Assembly: GCF_015706575.1 (NCBI RefSeq) | Contig: NW_024037057.1 | Location: 2,809,501 to 2,873,500, forward strand | Source: Patiria miniata | Taxonomy: Eukaryota > Echinodermata > Asteroidea > Valvatida > Asterinidae | DNA length: 64,000 bases | Direction of reading: 5' to 3' | Shown: piece by piece, positions 20,018 to 32,000 of the stretch | How the letters are laid out: every line of letters starts with the position of its first letter | Numbering within the stretch: position 1 is the first letter of the stretch | The notes under the pieces: model-generated | What the model was told of the DNA's origin: nothing | The model's database searches: none | Seen by the model: only the letters and a program-made list of their open reading frames with translations | Translations under genes and position numbers: made by a program

Positions 20018-23000
20018 GTAAGGATGATGGGTCATATCACATTTAGAAAAAAGAAAAGGTGTAAAAAGCCAGGTACCTAATTGTTATCAATACACATTAG
20101 GAAAAAAACACAGAAAATGGGAAAAAGACTATCGTCATTGGTGTCGGCAGAATAATGACCACTGGTACGTGCAGAAAAATGTGGAAAAACAAAGTCAAGC
20201 CATCTGGAGGGTTGATTAAGAGTGCAAACATATCACGCCTTTAATGTGACAGAAACAAGTACATGTATCAGGCATGCCAATTTTCAGGCTATTGGCTCAG
20301 TGCGTCAGCAAAAGAGGGTGTTTTTTTACCACTCCCGTGGACGGGACACAAGGCGTGTGCATACTGTTCTGGTTTGCGCACAAGTACAATGTATATGCAC
20401 AACTTCCTGAATGTGCCAAGGCTATTAGCCACAGCGTCTTCACGTGAGCGTCGGGCGTTGTCGGCGTTTAAAATTCTCTTTCGATGGTCTCCTAGACTAA
20501 TCCCTGCTCCCCAATAACTTTGGATACATTTGAAAGTCCGCAGTGGATGGACCGGGGAAAAAGTCTAGGTCTCCCCCAACTCTTCTTCTCTGGCCGTTAA
20601 AGGGTTACTTGTGCACGGAGCCCATAGCCTGAATTCAGGATTTTTCTTGTTTTGGAAAAACAAACACAGGCATTTCATTCCTTCACGTAGGCCGGAAATA
20701 TATCTTCTCGTACATGTACCAGTAGCATGCACAGAGAAATGAATTATGCATGCAATGCTCCATGGCATTCACCACGCTACGGTAGCTCAATGCACGAATG
20801 TATGAATTGTTAAAGTTCAAAGTAGTCCTACATGTATTGCAATATATTTAGTGGTATTGTAATGTGTTTATGGTGTTTATTGCAATTGTTTTATGCATGC
20901 ATGCCTTCTTTCACGTCAATTTTTTCAGGCCCTGGAGCAAAAACTGAAAATTTACAAATATTGAACACAGTGATGATGACCCTGGCTGCGAATGCCCCAC
21001 AGCATCATATTTGCTTCATATACATATAACATGTAGTATGCATTCACACCGAGTTTTGAATGAACATTTATTGTACATTGTACTTAACTCTTTAGTCATG
21101 TTAGTCAACAAAAAAACACATAATGCAATGATAAGGTCCTTTTCAACTAACTTGCCATTTCAAATTAGGTTTTGCCCTTCACCGACGTTTTTTAAACACT
21201 GTATACTCAGTGTGTTACCTCCCGAGTGAAAGTTGGAAAAAATCACTCGGGTGGGACTCGAACCCACGACCTCCTGCTTTCTAGTGCAGATGCCTTACCA
21301 CTCGACCACCGAGCTAACGGGATCGGTTGGCCGGTTCGAATCTGATGTACATAGCAGCGGGTACCGCATAAACTATTATAAGATGGAATTTTGCGTCGGG
21401 GTGATATAAATCAAATTAGGTTTTGCCCTTCACTGACGTTTTTTTTAAACAAAACCTAATGTGATTTATATCACCCCGACGCAAAATTCCATCTTATAAC
21501 TTGCCATTTGTTTTGGCCAGGTTCACATTCTGCGCGAGGGTCGGCAACCGTTCCTTCACCCAGATCACGAGCCGGAGCAAGAAAGACGGCCGGCGGGAAG
21601 CCGCGGACGTGGCGCTACGGTCGCTCATCGCCGAGGGAAACTACCAGGTCAAAATGAACACTGCTTCCCTAGAAACGGTCAGTACTTCAGGTGTCGTTAA
21701 CCTCCTTAATCCTCTAGGCACAGTTTTTATAAAAGCTTGATGGATTGAGCGCCAGAAAGATAAATAAAAATTGAATTGGAATTTAAGACAAAATCTTAAG
21801 AAGTGAAAATGTTAAGTAGAGATGAATATGCTCCTTCAGTGGAGATGGTGATTGCTTGATATAAATCTTACAAATTGAAATAAATTGACAAGAAGCATTG
21901 CTGAGTGTTTTTTTTTCAATCTGAGAATTGTTTGATTTCAAATTGAAGATTTGTCATAAATTGCACAAATTGACAGGAAAAATCATTGCTGGAATCATAC
22001 TATTTATTACTTACTTAAACCTACAGGATTGAGCTTCATCTGTTTTGCCTAAGACTTAAGTACAGGTACACACATGTTTGTATACCGTGCAAATCACGGA
22101 ATTCCTTTTGTTTTTGCAACAGCTCCCATTGGCTTTGTACACGTTTTCCAATTGAGGACGTCCTCGACTGGACTCCTGACCTCGATTATACTCCTGTCCT
22201 CGGTTAGAAAAGGATGGTTCACATGTGTGTCCTCAATTTACACTATATACAGGAACATGTTGTCTGAATGGTAGATTGAATTTGTGCACATTCAGATTAA
22301 ATCCAGTCATGCATTCTCTTCTCTTGGTTTTGTACATGTTTTCCAATCGAGGACGTCCTCAATTGGACTCTTGACCTCGATTATACTCCTGTCCTGGGTT
22401 AGAAAAGGAGGTTTCACATGTTTGTCCTCAATTTACATCATAAACATGTACATGAACATGTTATCTGAATGGTAGATTGAATTTGTGCACATTCAGATTA
22501 AATCCAGTCATGCAATTCTCTGCGACAGATGCCAGCTATTTCTCATGTGTATAGTTCTTTTCTCAATGCTGTTGTATTTTGCTTACTTGTTCATTTATTA
22601 TTTGTTTTTGCCACAGACTCCCAGTAACGGTACCACGTTCTACGACCGGATCGCCGGCCTGAGCCACCAGGCCTTCAACTCCATAGCGGCCGGCATACCT
22701 GACAACATCAGCGGCCGCAAAGTCCTGGCCGCACTGATCATGAAGAGAGGGGAGGGGGACGAAGGGACGGTCATCAGCCTTGGAACAGGTGGGACTAAGG
22801 ACCATTATTTTCCATACCCCTATCTACAGGGTGACCCCAAAAAATGCAACCCTAAAACATTTGCCTTTTAAAAACAAAGGGATCTGTGGATTTTTATGTT
22901 TTGGGTATCAAAATATATTTGAAGATTTCATAAATTTTCCACTTTTCAGCCATGTTCATGTTCGCGTGCAATTAACCTATAGCGGTAGAATCGCGTCAAC

Positions 23001-26000
23001 GCAGCTTGTGAAATATTGTCCAATTACATGATAAACAAATGGACGCGGAACGCGCAAAATCTGAGACAAACAAACAAAACTGAACGTACCAAATTCCATA
23101 GGGTTGTCTAAGGGGTGTGGCTAACTCGCAAACGGCGATAGGTCAATTGCCGCAATGTCAAGTTTACCAGAACTTGCTGGAGCCTCCATATCAACGTAAC
23201 TGTGTAAATAGGCATGCAACCTTTTTTTTAAAAATTAGCCAATAGAAATTGGAAAACACTGTTCAAAGTCTTGTAAAGCCAGAATTTGCTTTTTGTTTTG
23301 TTACTTCCCAGTTACACGCATGTGTATAGAGAAGGCTCATGAAGTTCATTGCCTTGACAGATCCAGCGAGAAACAATGACACATTTTGACATTGAAATCA
23401 CGTTCCTGCCAACTTTCTTAATACTCCCTCATCCCCCCCCCCTTCCAATCCCCACACCCATCATTGCCGCATCCACACACAAATCGATTGTAAGTTCTCC
23501 TGATTCCCTCGCACTGCGTAATCGAATTCCCCTCCCCACATCATGCCCTGTGCCAAACGCAACATTCAGTTACTTAATTGCCGCAGGATCACGTTCCTAG
23601 ATCCATAACCCGGGGTGAGATTCCGCAATTAGCCACCGCCAGGGATACCTTTTGCTTTTGTTTGTGTTTGGGGTTTTTTTTCTTCTTCTTCTTCTTCTTC
23701 TGCTTCTTTTTCTTTCTTTTTTTTCTGGGAATTTCAAGAATGCACGTAAACTCTTGCAACGAAGAATGCACCTGGAGCACTTACCATAACACTTGAGTCA
23801 CATTTTCCTGGGGACATACTCAGATCACATACGTTGCAATTGTGCAGTACGTGCATAGGATGTGTGCCTTTTAGATGTGAAAAAAAAACAAGGTCTGTAG
23901 TAGGGCTGGTGTGGTGCATTAATGCATGAGTTTAGTCTATACAAATATAGTGCACAATTAAGTGTGTACATGTGGCAGTATGTACAAATAAATGCCCTTG
24001 TGTAAGGAACATTGGACCTGCTTTAAAGGGAAGATACAACATTTGCAAACATCCAAAAACAAAATTATCTTATTATAACGAAATATCTTAATGGACTGTT
24101 AGTGAATGCAGTCTAAAGCATCCTGCAAAATCGTGGCTCCTGGTGTGCTGACACTTTCAAGAGAGCTTGTATTTTTCCAACGCTGGTCAGCCGACCATCG
24201 TTGGAGAAAACTGGCTTTTTTTCAAAAACTGCTCCTAAATTTTACAGCAAAAGTAAATGTTGCATATTCAGAAGTGCATTTAGAATTATAAAATCATAGA
24301 TGTCAGATGTAACAGGGACAGGAAAAAAAGTGGACCCCAAATTTATAGATTTACTCACTAGGACATTTTTAGTCCATATATATCATGTTTGATGCAGATG
24401 CTTTTATCACTTGTATCCTGGGAACACTTACGATCATTCATGCAAGTCAGTCATGTTCACAAGCGTACTCATGAGTGCACTTAAAGTAAAGCGCATTACC
24501 CGTGAGTATTGGCAGATAGTCCCGCTCAGACAGAGAGTATACTCTTGTGCCAGAAGAGTCTTGCTTAAAAGTCATGATAAATTTTTAACTTGCCATTTTA
24601 AGATATTTGAAAAGCAAGCGCTGCAAAAAAAAAAATCCATTATTAAAGGGACATTACGGCCTTGAATGCACCCAGTTGGACTACAAAACGCATCTTAAAC
24701 GAAACACAACCATCCCTTAAAAACTTGGTGTTTTGTGTTATTCTTAAAGAACCGTGCGAGAACAAATTTCAGGGCTCGCAATTTTGTCCCCGAAAAATCA
24801 AGCTGTTCGGTGCTAGTTGATCCAGCCGCGCTGTGGTACGCACTCTGCGGCAAGTAAGAAACAATCAGCATTATGGGGAAGTTTATTATTGTTAGGCAAA
24901 TTACCGGTAGGACCGAGTTATGGGGACTTTCTGCTGTCCCCACAGCATTTTCAGTCCCCACAAATACCTCGTAACAAGTGTATGTCCCCACAACTACGGA
25001 ACAAAACTGTGTGCATTTGTAATGTGTGTATTATGTACCACACACACACACACACAACGTGTGCGGTACATTGAATAGACGTGACTTGAAATTCGTATGG
25101 GTATGCCATACGAATGCAACGCGTGCGATGTAAACAACCAGGTTTTTTTGTCTTTTCTCGGGAACGGTGAGACATAAGGTTTGTTTCGTTTCACCCAGAC
25201 CTTTGAAATAGTATTTTAGGTATTAAAAATCCAAAACATGAAATTTTGGGGGATTTCAGACCGTAATTCCCCTTTACACCTCTTCACATTATTTCTGTCT
25301 TCTGCGGAAGGTCGCAGATTTTGACTCAGCTGTAGTCATTTTTTTTTGCTTAATTTCTGTCAGTTTGACAATAGATTTTGCTTTGTTTCCCTTTGTGGTT
25401 TTTTGATAGGCATGATAAACCGCAAATAAATTCCAGTGTCAAATATTCTAGTGAACACCGGTTTCAGATAGGTCGGTCCCGAATATCAACTTGGTGCCGT
25501 CGGTAATTGTTTTGCGTACGGTACTGGTTACTGGCTCCACGCACACAAAATATCGCTGCAATATGCGTAGACTGGTTCCCAGACCAAATGATGCTGACTA
25601 TTGATGTTCAATTAACGACTTAGCGAATACGTTTTCAGTTTTGTACACAACATACATGTCTGGGAGCATTTTGAATCACTAGCGAATTCTATGCGAGCAC
25701 TCTGATTGGTTCAGATTTCAGAATGCATTCTAGGCCGCCACGGAAGATAGTTCTCATTACTTTGAGGGTTTGTACTTTGTGTTGTGTAACATTTAAAATT
25801 CATTGTAGGGCATACACGACTCAAATAAATCAAGTATGTCACAATGATACATTTTATTGTATTGGTCGTTAAAACGTCGCCAGATCTGCAAACATGTCCC
25901 TGGCGTATTGAGAAGAACTCCCAAGTAACGGAATGAATAAGTCCTCTTTTGCATAGCGATGCGCGAATGAATCTCACCGCAAAATTATTGCGCTGCTTAC

Positions 26001-29000
26001 ATATATGAATAACGGTGCGAGAACATAATCGTCAAGTCGTTAGATATGTCGCAACCGATTACATACTTCGCTGATGAAGTTCGACTGAAGTTCACAGACA
26101 AAATACGACTATCTAACGACTTGCCATCAAGTCTATCCCGAATATGACTTGTGCTCAAATTTTTGACTATCAACTGAGTATTCTATTCAAAAAATGTGAG
26201 CGGTGCCTGAAGAAGACGATGAAAAACGTCCAAAAGTAGGGTGGGTGTGTGATAAAATCTTTTCTTAATTTTTTATCTCAATGTTTTACAGCTATTGTTC
26301 AGATAATCCATCACAGGACCGTTGCTTTGTACAATAGCGTGCACAATGGTTTCTCCCTGTGAGCGTACCTTGATCACATGCCAGGATTCGTCTATAACAG
26401 GATTAGAAGCTCCCATATAGTCTTTGTCCCTAATCCATGTTATCATCAATTCCACCCGACCGTGACTTTCGCGTTATTCATTATTCATACGCAGTGCTTC
26501 TATTATTTACACATCTCACCGAGTTGTATATGAAACCTTCTGAGACTTTACGCACCACTTACCAAATCAAGCACACATGTCTATTTCTTCTTCTTCTTTT
26601 TTTCTTCTTATTTTCTTCTTTTTTTCTTTTTTTTTCTTCTTTTTTCTTCTTTTTTCCTTCTTTTTTTCTTCTTTTTTTCTTCTTTTTTCCTTCTTTTTTT
26701 CTTCTTTTTTTCTTCTTTTTTTCTTCTTTTTGTTTGTTTGTTACACAAAAAGAAGAATTTTGCCCCGTGTGTCCATCGCGGAATGCCATCTGGCTGGCCC
26801 AAACAAACCCTGGGAACGTCAGAAGTCGGTCATTTAATTTTGATGTATGTTGACACAGATGTGTGAAGCAGAGGCTGTGCGAGTTGTCGTGAATATCAAA
26901 AAGAAACATCATTCAAAAATGTTGTTTAGTTTAGTCAATTTTGTTGATGCGGGAAAGCCACCATCTTTTTTATCTTTTCATTTTATTTATTTTTTGCGAG
27001 TTACGCGTAGATGATCAGGGTGGTATTAAGGAGAAAGTCTACCATTAAGGCAAAAGAAAATGTGAGACGTTTCTGGCAAAATGAGATGGAACTGGGCACA
27101 GGCCGTAGTGGAGAAAAATGCTAAAAACAAATGGGGATTTTTTTTTTTCTGATTTTCCGATTTATTAATATTTGTAATTTTTGATATGTCTACTAGACAT
27201 ATTCTAAAGAAATAGTACACAAATTGTGAAATAAAGTGTTTTTCTAGTAAAAAACAATTGGAATCTTTTATTTTCACAACTCATTAAGCTCAAAACCTTA
27301 GAGGTATTTTTCTTAGCCTTTTTTTGAAAAATGGCCTCATCAAGGGAAAAACATAATAATAATGATATAAGAATTTGTGACCACACTGAATGTGAATTTT
27401 AAAAATCATTAAATGCCGGTCAATGAAAAAGTCGCAGTTATGAGAGGACAAGTAATAAACTGCATGGTATGAGTCCCCTCTATTAAAACACTGTTAGAAA
27501 TGGCAAATTATTTTCCATAAATTTCAAAAACTACCGTTGTATTTTTGATGTGTATCTCTTCACCTTGGGGTGATTTCCAGGCAACCGATGCGTGACGGGG
27601 GACATGTTGAGTCTAGAAGGAGGAACAGTCAATGACTCCCACGCTGAAATCATAACCAGAAGGGCCTTCCTCAGGTGAGTTCTGCTAAAATGGGTTTCTC
27701 CTTATAGCTTGCCTGCCCTGAGAGCCATCTACAAAAGCTATGATGCACTCTAAGAAGGACTATGCGAGTACTGGCTCAATGCAACACCTACTTCCCTTGC
27801 TCAACTTGATTCCATTCAGAACAGAGATAAGCGTATCATCGGACTCTCTACCTAGACCATCGTATCCATCCATTGAGTCACTGCAGGGCAGTAGGCGCAA
27901 CAACCCTATTCCATCGTATTTTTATCAGCTATTCAAAAAGTAACTGACAAAATTATTGTTCAAAAGCATACTTGGTTTAAAGATAGTAATGGCACTAAAC
28001 TCCCTGTGAAATCATTCTAACTGGCATGCTGTCATTTTGAAGAAAACAATGAAAGAAGGCCATTTCCAACAATGCTTCTGAAGACGCATTTTTGGAAAAT
28101 TTTGTCTGTAGTCCGTTTTCAATTCGGCGAAGCAAACGTATTTTTGGAACTTTCTGTCAATAGTTCATTTTTAATTCGGCCACTCGACGAACACGCACGC
28201 GCGTTTGCTATAATTCATCGGTTTTTCTGCGCGACATCGCGCAGCTGCAATCGGCTGAATGAGAACGTGTCCCGAATGCTGAATGCGCAATTCAAAACAT
28301 GACTCGGCAACTTTTGACTTAAAATGGAGATCCTAGAATATTGTTTTCTCGATATACAGCATTCACAGAGCTAAATGTTCATCAGGTTAGTTGTTCAGCA
28401 CCCTTCTTAAAAATTTGAGCACTTTTGTTGCTTCAGACGAATATAATGCACAAATTACGTATAATGTACTCTACCTTTAAGTAAAACTGCCCTACAAAAA
28501 CTTGGGAAATCAGCACAGGAGAATTTATCCCTCATCACCACAATTCTCCTTGGCATTAAAAAAGTTAAGGAGGCGAAGCTGTGTTCACAGGAACGGAGTG
28601 CCCATCTCTCTTTCGAAGATATTGGGCCAGACTCAAGTCCATGAAATGCTGCTGTGGGGGGATCGCCACACCTCCTCCACAGCGAGTCTGTTACCTTCCC
28701 AGCATTGAATAATGCCGGTACCCATTTAGCACCTGGGTTGAGAGGAGTAATTGAGGTAAAGCGCCTTACTCAAGGGCACAACACGCATGGCCTTGGCGGG
28801 GCTCGAACCCACAATCTCAGTATCATGAATCCTATGCTCTACCGTTAGAACACACGTGCCTACCTTGGCATTAACTTTGATAGCTTGAAATTTCAGGTCT
28901 TAAAGCTTGTAATGATGTCGGACGTACGGAGCCCTAAAGAGAAAATTTATCAGTATTGAAGTTGATGGTTAAAGAGCTGGTGTTCAGACCTAAATGGAGT

Positions 29001-32000
29001 CTGTTTTCTTCCTCTTCTGCTTTTTTTTTTGGCTGCAGGTTCGGGACACATTAATCCCCCTTCACATTCAGTGCATTAGCTGGATGCATTATGCATGATT
29101 CAAAAGAAAGTCCATTAAGTCTGAAGGTGTGAAATCTGGCTGCATATATGATACCCCATCAACATGATCAATAACGCACTGCACACATGGACATGTACAG
29201 ACACTCTTGTTTTTCTATACTCCCGAGGACAATGCTTTGTGTTTCACTTTGTCCCTGTAATATAACGCTCTTTTGAAAAAAAGACACGGTTTTGAACAAA
29301 ATTAGACCCAACTCCCGAGGACTGAAAGGATCTGTTGTTCTCCCTTTGTGTGTCGGTCCTCGGGGGTTACATGTATGTAGAACATGTACATGTATGTATG
29401 TACGTTTGTTTATAGTGTAAATCGATGATTTTCTATTGTTCCTCTTCCCTTTTCCTTTGTTTATACTCTAACTTTTTTGCAACAGCTCTCATTGGTTTTG
29501 TACACGTTTTCTAATCGAGGAGTCCTCGATTTGGTTCCTGTCCTCAATTCATCGATGATCTTGCATGTGTGTGTCCTCGATTCACACCATAAACAAACGC
29601 ATTTTATGGAAATGTATGTTCACTGGGGCGGGTGACAAGTTAAATCCTCAAGCTTTCCCTCATCTTGAACTTCCCTCATCTTCAACTTCGGACCGTCGTT
29701 GTAGCAAAAATGGCTCCGCGGTGGGGCCTCAGAGTGTTGCAAAATTTGAAGTTACTGTGAGCATTATCAAAACTATAGTACAAATGATTCTCGAGAGTCA
29801 GTATTTGTAGTGTTTGACTTAATTTGAAAATTTGGCCAATATGTATACATGTGTCTTGTCTGTAAATGTAAATGTGGGTTTTTTGGGGCCAAAAATAATG
29901 CCAGCGTTGAGTGGGCAAATGAAAACCATTTTGTAGAAATGAAAACTTCCTTTCCGAAGGCCCAAGAGCACAATCAGCACATGCCAAAATATTTCAAACC
30001 AAAAATGTCAAAACGTCCTCGTGTCAAAATCAGGGGAAGAGGGAGGGACATCAAAGATAGCCTGAGATGACATGACCATTGTTGTGAAATAATAAATTAT
30101 CCCAAAGAGCCCACAACCGCCCTGCCATTTACTCCTCAAACCGCCCCAAGCCGCCCCAGCACTCTGGTTTTATTAAAGAGGTTGTGGAATGCTCGAAGAC
30201 ATTTCCGTCATTTTTTGGGTATATGTAGCCTAAGGTGTGATGAAATAAAAACGACTATTGTTTCTGTCATGAAATGAGTACAAAGGGTACTTTTGAGAGC
30301 TATTTTTCAGGTCCTGTTTCGACCCGAACGTGCAATTTGTGTAAAAGTCGTCGTTGCGGGCAGCAAACAAAACACAGTAAATCGTGACGTAATAAACAGG
30401 ACTCGTTTATGCTACTCTGCATCGGGAGTCCTGTTTATTACGTCACGATTTACTGTTTTTTGTTTGCTGCCCGCAACGACGACTTTTACACAAATTGCAC
30501 GTTCGGGTCGAAACAGGCATGACAGGACTTGAAAAACAGCTCTCAAAAGTACCTTTTGTACTCATTTTATGACAGAAACAATAGTCGTTTTTATTTCATC
30601 ACACCTTAGGCTACATATAGCCGAAAAATGACGGAAATGTCTTCGAGCATTCCACAACCTCTTTAATTCGTGGAGGAGAAAACACAATGTAGTGCAATGT
30701 CACACAAGTGCTAAAGGGTTCAGGAAACTTTTGTTGTTGCATGATTTATTTTAACAAATGGATGCAAATTAATGATTTATTGAAACCATAACCCCAAAAA
30801 TGAGCGCATTAATCGATGGACTAACAGAGCCAACGTCATCTTTAATTAATGGCCGTCATGTTTGTTTGTTTGTTCGGGTCGTGTAGCAGGTGCAAGCGCA
30901 TGGCTCCCAGACACCAAAGTGTCGCCCCGCTGATGTAACCATGTGCCAAAGACGCCACTCGCAAACGCCACTCACGGCGGCGAAAAAACTCACACCCTTT
31001 TAGAACGGGGGCAATTTAAATGTTAATTGCGGGCCAGCGAGTGTTGCAAATTGCGGGCCGACGGTGGGGCGGTGTGATGAAGTTAGAACAGAACCGATGT
31101 TGTTATTTTGCCTTGGTGGGGTTGAGAAAGGGTAGGAGCGATTTCACACATGCTGTGTTTTCTTTGCCGAAGGTGATTTACAGACTAAACAGTGCATTCC
31201 ACTTCTTCATAAAATTCGGAATAAGCTTTCAATCTAAAGTTTAAATTTAATAGTTGCATGTTACTTGAACTTTTTTGAGTGATGTGTAAAATCTGCCAAT
31301 ATTGTGACCGGAATAAACATAAAATTCGGAATAAGCTTTCAATCTAAAGTTTAAATTTAATAGTTGCATGTTACCGGTACATGATCTTTTTGAGTAAATG
31401 TGTAAAATCTGCCAATATTGTGACCAGAATAAATGTGTGCTTAATTGGCCGGTTTTAAAAACTATGTTTAATACTGGTTGGAGCATGGATGCTGATAATT
31501 ACCAAAGCCGAAGGCGAGGGTAGTAATCAGCATCCAACCGGTCTTAAACATAGTGTTTAATACCGGCCAAGCATGTATATATTCCCATTCATGAATACTT
31601 TTTCGGTCAACAAATCAAAAATTTTGGTCCAAAATTCAAAACTACGACATACTGACTCACTGGTAGTATTGCGGGTGCCTACACTCCCAGTAGGATGGTG
31701 AATTGATGTTCAGCCAATAAAACTGTAAAAGGCACTAGATTTCGTAGGAGTCAAAATTTCATGTGACTCTGAAAAAATGTTTACGACCAGCCAGCCAGCT
31801 GATTTGCTCTTTTTTTTACATATCATGAATGCCATTACAAATTGAAAAATACTGTTCAGAGTCTTGTGTGGTTTTGAGTTTCCTCTTTTTTCGAAAATGC
31901 CGGTTGCATGGCATTGCCTGTACTTTGTTTATCCCCTCCCTTAACCATGTTAACACAAATTTTCGTTGAAAACAATTGTTTGCTTCTCACATGTGACAGT

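Noticed and set aside
18196-20035. Antisense frames of 62-131 codons opposite ADAR exon 1
   Set aside because: They are complements of a GC-rich coding exon with no motifs or splice structure of their own.
21246-21317. Functional tRNA-Ser gene (minus strand)
   Set aside because: It has a partial acceptor stem but is embedded in a repeat that recurs at 34036 with mutations in the boxes; a SINE head fits better.
26437-26912. Phe-rich and Lys-rich frames across the polypyrimidine tract
   Set aside because: They are translations of (TTC)n and its complement.
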